Source: Ridgeia piscesae (Eukaryota > Annelida > Polychaeta > Sabellida > Siboglinidae). Taken from it: a stretch of 64,000 bases of DNA. This document shows positions 11,350 to 24,640 of this stretch, piece after piece (the first letter of the stretch is position 1; every line of letters begins with the position of its first letter). Under the pieces are notes generated by a model. That model made no database searches and had not been told where the DNA came from. It saw only the letters and a list, made by a program, of their open reading frames with translations. Location of the stretch: NCBI GenBank assembly GCA_025642075.2, contig JAODUO010000971.1:12501-76500 (forward strand), written 5' to 3'. A program made the position numbers and the translations under genes.

Positions 11350-12968
11350 GGTGGGAGCTCGATTGTCCCTGTTCTGCGATGTCTGGAGACGAAGGAGATG
11401 CAGCGAGTGGGTGTGCAATGTTCTGGAAGTCGGTTTCCGTCTTCGGTTCCGAGAGTGTCCCCCATGACGTGTGCCCCATCTGCGTTTGTAGACTAGGGCT
11501 CTATCATGATGCACACAGCCCCCCGGTCACTGATACAGTCCATGCAACAAAACATTGTAGAGGTAGTCTGCGACACTACATCTCCCGGGTTTTACAGTCA
11601 TCTCTTCCTTGTCCCAAAGAAGTCAGGAGGTTGGAGACCAGTCATCGACCTCTCATTTCTCAACTCCTTCCTAGAGGTTCCCCACTTCACGATGGAGAGT
11701 GCGGAAAGCATTCAGCGATCTCTCCCTCAAGACGCCTGGGTCACTTCCATCGATCCCGTTGATGCCTATTTCCACATACCCATCCACAGAGGTTACCGAA
11801 CATTTCTTCGATTTCAGACTCAGGACACCATATACAAATTCCGGGCACTACCGTTTGGCCTTTCTCCATCACCTTGGATAGTCACCAAGATTATGACAAG
11901 GATAAAAATGCTGGTACACATGATGGACATCTACCTCTGTCAGTACCTGGACGACTGGCTCATTTACTCGCCATCTTATGACCATCTCTGAGACACTGTA
12001 CAAGTGCTCAATCTCTGCCACACGATGGGCCTCCTCATTCACGACAAGAAGTCGGAACTGATCCCAACACAGAAATTCCTTTTTCTGGTATACCAGTTCG
12101 ACCTGGTTTCCTTCCAGGTCACTCCAACTCTGGATCTATATCACAAAATCACAGCACTGATTCACTCATTCATGCTCAGCCAAGGAGGATGTGCTCATAC
12201 GTGGCAGATCCTGCTACAAAAAAATGGTTCCTCTGGGACGGCTGCACACAGCGAAGCCCAACATTGCATCTCTCAACATTGGGACTTCAATGTTTCAACC
12301 AGCAACTTGTGGATCCCTCTTTCTCCCACGGCGAAGGAGGATCTCCAATGGTGGACGTCAGCACACAATGTTCTGAGAGGAGCACCAATTACCCCGACAG
12401 AACCAGACACTCAGTTGTTCATGGATGCATCAAACATCGGCTGGGGACCACACTGGAATGCATTGATGGTGTCCAATGTATGGACAACAACCAAGAAAAC
12501 ACTTCACATCAACGTACTCGAGTTAGAAGCCATACACAGAGCCATGCTTCTCTGGTTGCAGAAGCTAATAGTCCTGACAGTCCTGGTTGCACCAGACAAC
12601 TTCACCATAGTGTCCTACATCAACAAGCAGGGCTGAACAAGGTCAATACAGCTGTGGAGATGGACCAAGAAGCTACTCCTCATGTGTCAGGCCAACCTAA
12701 TAGTGCTCCGGGCACGACACATCCCTGGGAGATTGAACGTTCATGCAGACATTCTGTCACGCCCTTCCCAGATGTCAGGTACAATATGGTCTCTACATCC
12801 ATCTGTCTTCTGAGCACTGACACGGGAATGGGGAATCCCCTTACTGGATCTGTTTGCAATGAAGTGGAATCACAAACTTCCATTATTTGTGTCCCCTGTT
12901 CCAGATCCATCAATTATAGGTGCAGATGTTCAAGCATTATCACTTGTCAGCAATGGTTATTATTATCT
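11350..12968 (+). pseudogene. DIRS-like reverse transcriptase / RNase H, degraded
   Basis: The order is a pre-RT segment (RLSLFCDVW...SEWVCNVLE, about 11351-11460, different frame), then RT blocks SHLFLVPKKSGGWRPVIDLS, DAYFHIPIHRGYRTFLRFQ and FRALPFGLSPSP, and the catalytic YLDDWL near 11944. RNase H follows with LFMDASNIGWG and LHINVLELEAI, then RHIPGRLNVHADILSR. From 11506 to about 12960 the frame is continuous apart from three TGA codons, near 11989, 12634 and 12808. The spacing and the short DASNIGWG-type RNase H are typical of DIRS rather than Gypsy elements. No tyrosine recombinase or terminal repeat was found, so the element is incomplete and inactive. Confidence 0.88.
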
Positions 12969-13095
12969 CAAGTTATGGTAATTAGTTATTAAGCCAAATG
13001 AGGTAGAAGAATGAAAGCAGCACTTGCTTCTCGGAAAACATTGCTAAAATGCCTAATAAATATGGCTGTAGTTGTGGTAAGTAAAGCAAAGGTAA

Positions 13096-13414
13096 GTTTT
13101 TATATAGCGCAGTATCCAGTCCTTAGGACTGCTCTAAGTGTTTTTACACTTTACTTCCCCAGCAGACCTGTTCAATTAAATACCATCTCAACTTCTCTGG
13201 GAAGCATCCAGCCACATGCTACAATTAATGTGCGAAGGCTGCTCGTACACATATCCACCACTATCTATAGCCAGGTACTTGTTTATACAGCTGAGTGGAC
13301 TCGAGCAATGTAGAGTGAACAAACTTGCCCAAGGTGTTAACACCGCAGCACAGGGTTCGAACCTGGGTTTTCTTAGTCGAGAGTTCGAAGCTCTACCCCT
13401 GAGCCCTTGCGCTG
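13096..13414 (-). mobile_element. SINE family A, copy 1, near full length
   Basis: On the minus strand it starts with GCGCAAGGGCTCAGGGGTAG, continues with a B-box-like GGTTCGAACCC, a conserved body (CCTTGGGCAAGTTTGTTCAC, then CAGCTGTATAAACAAGTACC) and the tail GGATACTGCGCTATATAA. Related copies lie at 23212-23450, 26961-27066, 52955-53195, 57450-57781 and 62828-63115. The body resembles the conserved central domains known from marine animal SINEs, which I recognise only loosely. Confidence 0.85.
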
Positions 13415-13415
13415 T

Positions 13416-13458
13416 ATATATCACCACCTTACAGTCCCAGTGTAAAGTGGTGATATAT
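13416..13458. repeat. 18-bp hairpin at the head of a SINE
   Basis: ATATATCACCACCTTACA at 13416-13433 pairs with 13441-13458 with one mismatch and a seven-base loop. It directly abuts the SINE head. Confidence 0.85.
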
Positions 13459-13459
13459 G

Positions 13460-16400
13460 CAGTATGCTATTTATTTATTATGGAGAATTTGTAAAATTCT
13501 ATATCTCCATGTTGAAAACTGAAGCCGAATAAATAAGTCAAATAAATAGATTAAGTAACTTTTATATAATAATTTAGACAAATAAACTGGTTAAATTAAT
13601 AACGAAATAAAAAATAATGAATCACCATTAATCAAAAAGTAAAGCTGTAATTGGTTTCTGTGTATAGAACAACCCATTGTTGTGCTCTAATAGGTGGTTT
13701 TCATGGTACCTAATTAGTCATAAGCAGTTTCTAAGTAAACATTTGATGTGGTCCTCAACAATGAAATAAGTCCCACTGCTTCATCTCACATTTTGAAATG
13801 CTGGCCAAAAATAAAACCACAGGGTTAATTGACTCACCAGTTGATCTAATTGCTGCAAAAACAAGTTATGATGCATTTTGAAAAACACATTTTACTGAGA
13901 ACCGAACATAAGTGCACGAAATATGCTTTTGATGGAATGAACATTCAAGCAGCAATACTCAGTCCTTCAGATTTCTTAGAAATGTCTTTCATTTGTACAA
14001 GGTTAAAAACTCTGCGACCTGTAACGTGGCACCTTAATATTGGTGTCGTTGGAAAGTAGTTTTGCTACTCGTTCATGTCAGTTAGTTAATTAATAGATCA
14101 AATATGATAGATAGTCTTGTTAAACTCATTTTGTGTGATGGATGGTCGTGCATTCTGAGAAAGCATATAGATTCTTCCTTATTTTGAAACTCAAAATTTT
14201 TGATGTGCTTGGAAGTAAATATTCACAGGTGGCAACATGATTTAATAATAACGTTTGATGAAAACACTTTAGTGCAGGCAACTTTTACAGTGTGAACCAT
14301 TACGGTATGCAAGAGCTAATCATGTCAATGCTTGCTTAGTTTCAATTAGTCTGACCATGGACTGGGAGACCAATACATTAAAACGTACTTAAGTACTTTT
14401 AGGTACATTTCGTTGACAAAGTACTTAAGAAGAACTAGTCTACACAGTAAATCTCATCTGCGTCAGACTTGCATAAGTCAGGTCTTCGCTCATTTTGGAC
14501 AAAATTCCTAGGAATGGTTGATTTATAGAAATGTTTAATGGTTGATTTATTTTCCATAAAACTACAATTTTCCCATCTAAGTTAGGTTTTGTAAGTTGGA
14601 ACTTTGTGTACTCGAACTGGGTCAATCCATTTGATCCAAGCTATGTGTTTTTCTCACCAAAATCTAGTCATAATACGAGACAAAGCACCAACAATGGACA
14701 ATTGGACACTGGTTCAATTCACTTGGAAAATATCAGATGGCGTAATATGGAGTAATTTAAACCATGGAACAAAATGAAACCGGAAACACTTCAAAACTTC
14801 AACATTTATAAAAAAAAGTATATTTCATTACAGGTGCTGAAGGGTAAAAATGCGACAATAATGCAGTCACCTCATCTCAAACATGGACAACTACGATGAA
14901 CTGTGGGTGATAAGTACTATACTATATCTGTAATGTTGAATCGTTCTCGTGAGCCAGGGGTTGTTACTAACCCTTGGCCGATTGTTGGTATGGTCAAGAC
15001 CAAAGAAACTGGCTATTCTAAACCATTTCCTGGGCACCAAGACATTTGATGCTTGGAAACAGTGAAATTGGAAAGTTTTGGGCTTAGGAAGCTACACTTG
15101 TTGTTAGCATTGGAATATCATATCTTTGGTTAATTCACTTTTGCATATAACTCAAATGAAATCTCTTGGTTTGATTGAATCAGCCGTAAATGTGGTTTAC
15201 CAAAATAATCAACATTTCGGGAAGTTCTTAAGTATTTCCGTAGAAGTACTTTTTGGTAGACTTAGTAAAAATTCAGTGGCAAAATTCAAAATTATGAGAT
15301 ATGTTCATAGAAGCTGGCACATAGATAGTCCATTTAGAAATTAGTCAGCTCTGATGTTAACTGCCTTTATATAATTTATCTATGAGCCAGTGTTTCTGTA
15401 CGGAAATGCACTGATGTGTCACAGTGTGACTTTTCTCCAATGTAGTTAAGTACAACATAACAAAATACCACCAACAATGTACTAACGACATAACAATAAA
15501 TACACGACCATACCACCAACAATGTACTTACGTATAGAATCACTTTAGTAAAACTGCTTCTAATAATGCTGCCTCTACAACTGGTTTATCCTGCTGTGAA
15601 TCCAGTCGTCCTGACTAGCTTCATTCAGTCAATTTGCGTATTGCGCACTGCAGACCAGAGTCAATGGTTTAAAACACAATGTATGTCTAATTTTTTTAAT
15701 GGTGTAACAATATGAAATGTTGTCCTATGAAACATGGTATGATAGGAAACGACTGCTGTGAAAATATGTAGGTAGTTTTTTGTAGATTTGCAACACAAAG
15801 GGTTGTTCTGTACACTACGTACACATAGGTTATAGCATTTACCGGGCACTTAAGCATATTAGCATTACAATACTAGTCCACTATCTAGATCAAACTGCTT
15901 TGTATTGTGTTGTTGGTTTAAAAACTTCCACATATTTTTTATCAATAAGGAATATTTTTTCGAGATAGAATTTCAACAAAACAATGATATCGCTTTTCCT
16001 TCTTCTTCGAATTAGGCTGCCTCCATTTCCTCTAATCAGTCTGCTTGGTCTCCCCTTGGAGATTAGTATTGCTATAACCAACATTGTGCCACTAACTTGA
16101 CCGAGGCAATAAAGCTTGATAAAGCCAGGATATGGTTCATAATTTTTATTGTGACATATGCAAAACTGCTAAAGTAGTGGATCCACCAATCATCCAAGAC
16201 TACATTAGTTTCAGTTTCATACTCCCCGTGCCTATCATCAACCATTTACATCCCATTTAGCTATAAACATCCAATCCACCCATTTCCATGCCCCAATGTC
16301 CGTCCAACCACTTTGATGACACTTGTTGACACATATAGGTAATGTCATCTGTGAGCTAATTATGTAATATGTGTCAGGTGATTTCTTTGTGTTCAAAACT

Positions 16401-18588
16401 GTACATATACTAGAGGATGTGACATGGAAAATACTTACTGAATGATGTTTCAACATATCACAGTGTTTTGGTGAGTGAGGTGGCCAGGGCCATCTCACTA
16501 TTTTTCTAAGCCACCTAACCCAAAATATACCAAAATTGCCACCTCTTATACCTATTTCCTGTGTCCTTGCTGACTATTTACTAGCAGTTTATATAAGCCA
16601 CAACATGTTTACATGTTAACTTGTAATTTCTTTCCCCACTATATGCCAGGGAATAGATTAAAACAAAGTTTATAATGTATCTTTTTGAAGCTAGATTTTA
16701 AAATATGCCCTCAGACTACAATAGCATCGTATTGTGCCTTCAACGCTTGCCCAGTTCACCCTGCCATCATTTTACCCAGGGGAAACACTATCCATCGACT
16801 GCAACAACATTGTACATTTACATACCATTTTCTTCCTGCATAAAGGTTTGGTTCCACACACTTAATTTTAAGACATCCGTGTAGTATATTTAAAAAAATA
16901 TTAATCCTGCTATGCATAATTAATTTATCTTCAAGGTACGCACAATGTGGAATGCTAGATAATAAAGTACAACATTATGTTTAAAAATGTCCTAAAAGTA
17001 TATGCATCCACATCTTGTTTTGTGTGTGCTGAATGTGCATACATTTTGTGTGTGCTGAAAGTGCATTAATTTTCATTAAACTCATGGGGTATAATGGGGA
17101 TTAATGAGTTAATATCTCATGCTCAATAGTATCAATTAACAGTTCCATATGCAACATTAAAATAATTCACAGTATTAGACTTTCACGTTAACGAGGCGAG
17201 CCCTCACACTGGCAAACATTATAATCCAGCATTAGTTGGTATTACACTGTACAACAATGTTAACAAAACTGTCATTGTCCCTTAATTAGGTTATGGACAT
17301 TGCCACGGCCCCTGGCCATAAAGACACGTGCGAGAAATAACGCCAGTGGCAGTCGCAAGGGGTGTCACAGCCGGGTTATTATTTATGTAATTTTATAGGT
17401 ATTTATAACTAGCGCCGATGATGATGATGATATGACGTGACACGAGTAATATAGGATTATAAAGTTCTGCTCACATCCTTTGCGACATACATAGATGAGA
17501 TTGCGTGGTAAATCTTGCGTGTCCACTATAGAACCTACTGGGGCGGTTCACGAGAACAATTTCACCGAAACATACACACGCTCGTCTGACAGCTACTTGT
17601 TTCCGGTCGAGAGATATCCCGTGAATTAGCCCTGGTTACCCAGACGCCGTAAGGTGGCAGCACTTTTAAACCCCCCACATTCACAGTAGCCGTAGGGTCG
17701 AGTGCGTAAACGTTGGAACCAATCAAAATGGCTTTTATAAACAGGGTTCTGGTTTAGGCTTTTAGTACCTTGCAAATCGGTAGGTGGCAGGGCAATCGCT
17801 CAGCAGTCGGCTCGGGGAATCGCTAGGTGGGAGGGCAATCGATGCTATCGGAAATGGCGCGTTATACTCAAATAGTGTAATTTTCATGCAAAACACTGCA
17901 GTTAAAAATACGCAAATAATACACGAATATTAGATATGTAAAATAAATATATTAATAATGTTTATTGAACAATTTTACATTTTATTTAGTAATTTAACGC
18001 CCTAATGTCAGCCGTGGGATGCTGGTTCTCGTAATCAATGGGTTAAAATGTCATTCGTGGACACCTGTTTTAGTAATTAATTTAGTTGTCATGTACCGTT
18101 GAAACAACAGGATTATGAACTCGTCCAGTTTGGATAACTACATGTTTTTCGATTCTTGTGATTACACTTGTTGTATTTATATGTTTACTATTTACTCATT
18201 GTCGTTGGTGAACATGCTTTATTTTGGTCTAATACATTTTTAATGAACATTTTTTTATGTGTACAGTAAATATTAATAAAACAAATGAAGCCTTCCCTAC
18301 ATAACTTATTTTTTCACCCGTCCTCGGTTTATATTACGCATAATTTGAAAATTAACTGTTCGGTCAGTTTGGCACTAAATTGTGTCTCACTTGAAGGGAG
18401 CCTTTACGGAATCCGCGACTCGCATATGCTTCAAACATTGCTTTTTTGCACGGTTTTCACGTTTACGATATATACACTATTTCTGGTGATATTGTATTGG
18501 AGTGTGTTTTAATCGTGCTATTGTTGGTGTAACTTAGAAATAACTAGGTTATATGTATGTACTGTTAAACTTAGTCGTTGAATTAGTC
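13460..18588. other. 5.1 kb intergenic, nothing recognised
   Basis: AT-rich sequence with only short open frames (under 90 codons), none with motifs or splice support. A 12-bp palindrome GTACTTAAGTAC occurs near 14387. A slightly more GC-rich patch lies around 17280-17870. I found no RNA gene or mobile element. Confidence 0.45.
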
Positions 18589-19004
18589 TTAAAGGGGAAC
18601 TGAAACACAGCTGTAACATTCCATATACCTAAATGTATACTATATAAGTATACATTAATGGTGAAAGAAGCATATTCACTTATCAGACAAACTGGGAAAA
18701 AAATATTTTCAGTGCCTAAATCGTCGTCATAGAACACTGCGTAACGCCATCTTTATTCCAAGCCGAGTGGTTTGATTACCTCCTATCTAGCCCATGTAAA
18801 ATTTTGGTTTCTTTCGGTTTTCTTCGTTATTAGACATTTCTGCGCAAAAACAAAGAAGGTCCTATTATACACAAAAGGGGGTCCTATGTGTCAACAAATA
18901 ATATTTATTTGCATTCGTAAAAAAAAGGTGAAATTATATTATTACGATTTTTAACCAATAAAAAATTCGAAACGTGACATTTCCCCAGAGCAGATTTTGA
19001 CAGG

Positions 19005-19134
19005 CTTCAAGGGGCGGGCCTACCGAAAGGAAGGTCAGTCCGGACTATTTTTCTGTTGTTTAAAATTCGGAAGTGTTTTACGTTAGCGAGGAGCTACGCT
19101 ATTTGCTAGTGGTTTTGGGATAAACACATAAAAA
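19005..19134 (+). promoter_or_regulatory. GC-box upstream of a short ORF
   Basis: AAGGGGCGGGCC near 19010 matches an Sp1-type GC box in otherwise AT-rich DNA, about 120 bases before an ATG in reasonable context (AAAAAATGGAT). Promoter function is inferred. Confidence 0.25.
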
Positions 19135-19464
19135 ATGGATCCGACAGAGGAAGCATTTGTAGCACAAGTGAGAGAAGCATCTATAGCACAAGTGACACAC
19201 GTAAAGCCATTAATTTTGTTAAACCCGCGTGCGAGCCGAGGTGCGGGGCCCAAATTAAACCCCCCCGAGAGTCGACGAGACGGCGAGAAAAGATCGCAAT
19301 TTTTATGGAATCGAGGATGTTTGTTTTTGGGGAACAATGTAATGTGGCATTGTGTTTGTTGGATACTGCGTCCCAATGTCGACGCACATCGAATTTGTAT
19401 GTTTCTGGAGAAAGCTGGGTTGCCCGACCGTGCTGACAGATGCCTGCATGAGCTATGCCTATGA
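19135..19464 (+). CDS. Hypothetical 109-aa ORF, unrecognised
   Basis: It begins MDPTEEAFVAQVREASIAQV, where an 8-residue unit (EAFVAQVR / EASIAQVT) is tandemly duplicated at DNA level. The second half contains several Cys and Trp residues (MWHCVCWILR) but no motif I can name. It could be a first exon or a relic of the surrounding putative element. Antisense frames of similar length exist, so the coding assignment is weak. Confidence 0.25.
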   Translation: MDPTEEAFVAQVREASIAQVTHVKPLILLNPRASRGAGPKLNPPESRRDGEKRSQFLWNRGCLFLGNNVMWHCVCWILRPNVDAHRICMFLEKAGLPDRADRCLHELCL

Positions 19465-20285
19465 CTGACCAAGACATCGTCAATGACACAATGTTGGGAA
19501 TATCGGTCTGTTATCTAGGGCGATTTGCGTGCAGACTGTTCGTTCGACCAAAGTAGGTAGTAGGTAAGTAATATGTAGTTCAACAGGTATCGAAAAAATA
19601 TTTTGCAATTCAAACCTAAACAGAGCAATTATACTTGTATGGCCATGCACACAATGACACATATTAAATAAAAAATAAATTCTATCTTCGAATTCGTAAC
19701 GTAAATCTTTGTTACAAACTTATTTTATTTTTGACAGGATGTTACATGATGTGCATCCTTTTAATATAATTATTTAATTTCCTTTTAAAAATGTTAATAC
19801 AATTTGTTTAATTTATGTAAATAATGTTATTTAGATATGCTGCTGCCATCAATTTATAATATAGTCTAAAAAAAAAGATGTGTAATAAGGACATTGTCAA
19901 TTCACATGAGAATATTGAATTGGAGTTTTAATGTATTGTATACAGTATATTGGATTTTCGGGTGTATATGTTATCAACACCACAATCATAAATTCATGTG
20001 TTTGAAAAACAAAATTTAACAAAAAAATTATTTGTTTGAAACGCGGATAATTTTATTAAAGTATTTCAAAACAAATCAACCAATGCCTGACTTCAGATGT
20101 GATATTGATGAATTACACAGTTTTGCCAATTACTAATAATCATTAAAGATAATGATTGTTTACTATAAATCAAATGTCAGAATGTATGGTTAGCTGCAAT
20201 CACCTGACATGTTCAATGGGATGCTTCCAACAGGCAGCAGGCATAGTATACTAGCCGGGGTTTTTTTGCAGGTGCAAAAAAGGGG

Positions 20286-20316
20286 AAAATTTTGTTGTTG
20301 TAAACAACAAAATTTT
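20286..20316. repeat. 14-bp perfect hairpin
   Basis: AAAATTTTGTTGTT, loop GTA, then AACAACAAAATTTT. A perfect stem with a three-base loop. Confidence 0.85.
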
Positions 20317-23211
20317 TTTGTTTCTCATTAGTGTCAGAACTGCTTGAGTCATCATCAGTGATATCGCTGTCACCCCTACCGCAGATTCCACTTCTTCAAA
20401 ATTTTTCCCTTTCTGACTGTTGCAGACAGAATGATCTGAAGATGGAGACAGTGAACTGGGACACCCGAAGTGTCACCCAAATTGACTAGACTGCCATGGT
20501 CAGTTGAAGAAGGCATGCAGGACTGCACGACAACTTTGCATACCCATGGTCATGATGAATATTCACGGGAACAACAATATCATATGTATTAATTGCTGCA
20601 TTGATGAAGTATCGCAGGGGAATTCACTGGCTCTGTTTGAGTTTGACACTACAAGTTAAAGGTTTGCAATGTGACATCCATACTGCCATGAGGGACAATG
20701 TCATCTGGTGCACAGGACCCTTTTGAAAGGTGTGCTTGGTATTTTGAATCCTTCATCTGAAAGAATGATACATATGTAAGATGGTATGTATCTTCTGTGA
20801 TATACATATAAATAACAATGTTTTGTCATCTTTTGTTTTCTCATTGCAGTACCTATGTCATAAAAAACCACAGAATAATTCAACTTATAATTGGCATTTC
20901 GGAAAGTGTTCAGGATCTAATTTTGTGTAGATGCATCTGTAGATATTGTAACGTACTATGCACGAGAAATCAAAATTTTTATTGAATTATTCCACAGGCC
21001 CCAGGGGTCCCCAGACTATTTTTCCACAATTGTTAAACAAATCTACTTTTGCATGGCTGTTGCATGGGGGGCTCTGTACACAAGAAATCTGTATTTTATT
21101 GCATCATTCAAGGGGCCCCCCAAAAACACAAAGTAATACTGGTGATTTTTTTTTGAGAAGATCCCTTGAAATGACCCCCATATCAGTTTTGTGTATTGGG
21201 TATCTGCTTGCTGGCTTGTCTGCTACTGCTAGCCGGGTCACTAGTCAACTCTGTCTCAATGAGACCAGTGGACAGGGGCTGAGCAGGGTTTTTTTCAACC
21301 AGGGAACATTCCTGCAATAAATAGAACATTACCTTTTCAATGGTGCATTCTTGCGAATTCCATTATATGACTAACCTTCCTGGCATATTTTAATTAATAT
21401 TTTGTTCTGAGTCATTCAGACATCATTACAAACAAAAAAAACCCACTCCTACATAAGCAGCTCAATAAATTACATAGTAAACCAATTATGCCCCCCAATA
21501 TAAGGAAATAAAATTTTTAAGTTAGTTAGGTGCAATCAATGTCCTCCTTGTTCCAATCAGAGACACCTTTTTGGGCCATAATCAAAGTCATACTTGCATT
21601 TTCCAAAAATACAAATGTCGGCTTTATTCTAAATATAATATTTTGTTTTTAATTTAAGAATATTTTTACATTGGGGTTTATACATAATTTTTTGTGGGTG
21701 GGGTTTTACCCAATTGAGTTTTTCCGAGATATATAAGTTTTTTGTATTGCTTTGTATAAGGTTTTCTAAATAAATTTTTTGGCCATTTTCCTAATAAATA
21801 CTTTTGGGAAGTGATTATGGAACCTTCCAGTTATCAAACACTAACTGCACTAACTGAACAATGCTGATGTATGCGGTATATTGAAAGCAGAATACATGCC
21901 TTATTAAAATATAATTTTCCTACTTTATATTCTTATTTTATAGTCTTATTTCTTATACACAGTAACACTATTCATTTCCGATTCAATATACTAGTCATTT
22001 TGGGTCGAAATCATTCTCCAACAGCCATTAGTACCAACAAATTTGAAGATTTATTTAAACACTCAAAGTTAGCAACATTTAAAGCTGACCTCTGTTGCAG
22101 TGGTTTGTCTTTTCATCATGCCCTAACTTTGACTGTGAACTGGTAAGAAATGAAAATGCACTAGAGAGATGATGGGGCTTCATCCAGGCAGTGATGTTTG
22201 TATTGGGTATGGATAGTCTTTTCACTCTTGCTAGGAAACACAGGACACACTAAGATTGTGATCTTATTGCCAAATTTTTCACTAGGCTGTTAACTGCAAT
22301 TAGTAACAGCAGTCCTCTGTTGTACTTTCATCATGATGTTTACAACCCTTGCAGGTAACAATGCAGGCTATGGGCCAATGAAGGTTCTAAATTTTTTTTA
22401 CTCATGTAACTATTAATTTTAATCATGGGATCAGTGATATTACTACCTCTGTCACAGACTATTCTGACCCCCAACTAAAACAAATGTGTGCTTGTTTGTC
22501 ATTTGCAAAGCAAAACTAAATTCTTAAAGGTGAGATCCACATTTGGGTACATAATGTTTTGGGGAAAAAAAAACGTTGGTTATTTAGAAATTTATTAATC
22601 TGTAAATTTTTTAATATCGGACACTAGTGACTTATTATGTATGTCAAAACAATTACTAGTAAAAGATTGATTGTGTATTGTATATTTTGACCATGCATAT
22701 TCTACAGCAAAACAGCAGAGGCATACATGAAGTTATACAATATTCTACTGCCTAAATTAAAATACTAAATGTGTTCCCAGGTAATATTGCCAATTGACTT
22801 GGGTTGTGAGGGGCAATGTCATTGGATAGAACATTAACATACTTAATAGTGACCCTATGTTAAGTGTGATTGATTCTGTAGCATGTTTTATTGTTGTTAT
22901 ACTCATTATTTCATAGAATTGTGCGATGCACACATGTAAAATGTTACCAGAAACAAATACAATGATACCATACTCATAATGACAATAATATTTTACTAAC
23001 CTGCATGGCTGCTTCTCGCCATTTCCTACTTGTCGTTCTGGTCTCTGGCTTCGATGATAAAATGCATATAAACAGCACATCCTAGCTTGCATAATGTCAA
23101 AAAACAGTGTCCTCATGTAATGGCCAAGATTAACTTGTAAGCAAACTAGTGTTCAACAGACAGTATTCATAAGTCAACAGCTATGTCCCCAATTCTCTGC
23201 TGTGATGCTAA

Positions 23212-23450
23212 AACCTTGGGCAATTTTTTTTTCACTCTACATTGCTCCAGTTCACTCAGCTGTAAAAATGAGTACCTGCATGGCTATGGGTAGGGTGGAT
23301 ATGTGTACGAGTAGCTTTCGCGAAATTAACATAGTATGCTTCCCAGAGAAGTTGAGATGGTATATCTGATTGAACAGGTTGTCGGGAAAAAAAGTGTAAA
23401 GCGCTTTCAGCAACCTGAGGATTGGTTGCTGCGCTAAATAAGATCTTCCT
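23212..23450 (+). mobile_element. SINE family A, 5'-truncated copy
   Basis: It starts at ACCTTGGGCAA and keeps the body (CAGCTGTAAAAATGAGTACC, GCTTCCCAGAGAAGTTGAGA) and a tail TTGCTGCGCTAAATAAG. The tRNA-like head is absent. Confidence 0.8.
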
Positions 23451-24539
23451 TTATAAATTAGCAGCTAATAAAACCAGAGTTTTTTTCTTGAATGATTAAA
23501 TCGGTTGATTTATGGGTTAAATCAATTACATTATATACGGTAGTGTTTTATTGAAAGCAGTTAACAGTCTAATTTAAATAATAACATAAATTTGTGTTTT
23601 GTGTTTCTGTTAATTAATTCCAAGTAATTTTAATATGACTGACAGTTTTGACTGTTGTTACTAATTAGCGAGTCACTCTAATTTGCATATGACGACGAGT
23701 ATTGTTTAAAATAAACGTCATACGCATGATGGTCGTAGCTGTCATTTCTTTTTATGTCATTATCTTGAAGAAGGTTATTCCACCACCGGCGACTGTCTAT
23801 GTCAGAAAAAAAGTTTACTTGTACCTAGAGACTCGAGCTATTTTTAGCCCCAAAAAGGGGTTGGTCTAGGTACAGCTCGCCCGGGGAACTGTTGACCTAA
23901 ATCCGTGGATTATATAAACATTCTTTATTTACATTAAATAATACTGTCCACACATATTTTTACTTTATTACATTCATATTTCTTATTACATTTAAACTTT
24001 GCTTAGGTAACATTCGTATATTATACAGACGATGAAATACAACTTTGGGAAATAAATTGTAGTCGTAACGATACACGTTGGTACTCGTAAGTGCCGAGTG
24101 GCTTGGCAACAACAAGCTGGTTTCGGCATGTAATTTTTACGCGCCGCTTCACCTTCCAAATAAGGAAATCGTGTCCGGTTTTCCCTCTCAGTTCACCAAA
24201 CATTACTTTGTCGCTGCGTACTTTTATGCAAACAAATCGGCCAAAAATGCACCTGTGGCTTTGATCGAGACTTATGTTTTTATGTTCAGTGTCTCTTTTC
24301 TGTCACGTTTGTAATTAGGCTTGAAACGGCGTTTGAAAGTGACCACCGCAGACTCTTTCGAACTTTCCGCCGGCGGACACGCCAACTTCATCATCTCTAA
24401 CCTGCTTTTTCGGCAGGAATCCTTTCGTGGAAGGTGAAAAGTTGCTTACTAACAATCATAGTATATCTATTAGCTATACAGTGCATTAAATTGTTTAATT
24501 ATGTTTGTTTTAATGCGTTTGGCCCGTTTTTGCGAGAGC

Positions 24540-24640
24540 TATGCTGCGTCGCCTATCGACTGGCGGCTTCCGGGATTGTAGGCAACACGCCAGTCAAACC
24601 GGAAAAGGCCCTAGGCAAGATGGCAGCGCCCTGTGTTGAA
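24540..24640 (+). promoter_or_regulatory. CpG-richer segment with ETS- and YY1-like motifs
   Basis: GGCTTCCGGGATTGTAG (ETS-like CTTCCGG and a reversed ZNF143-like CTACAATCCC) is followed by CAAGATGGCAGCGCCC (YY1-like AAGATGGC). It lies 240 bases before the SGNH gene. The YY1-like block also occurs in the TTAA MITE at 48924-49126, so it may be transposon-derived rather than a host promoter. Confidence 0.4.

Noticed and set aside
11989..12810. TGA codons read as selenocysteine in the DIRS frame
   Set aside because: The sister copy has CGA at one of them and the element is otherwise incomplete; simple nonsense decay explains it.
22757..23116. 119-codon minus-strand ORF with a GTTAGT donor-like site
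   Set aside because: Alternative frames look equally protein-like over its best part and no partner exon was found.
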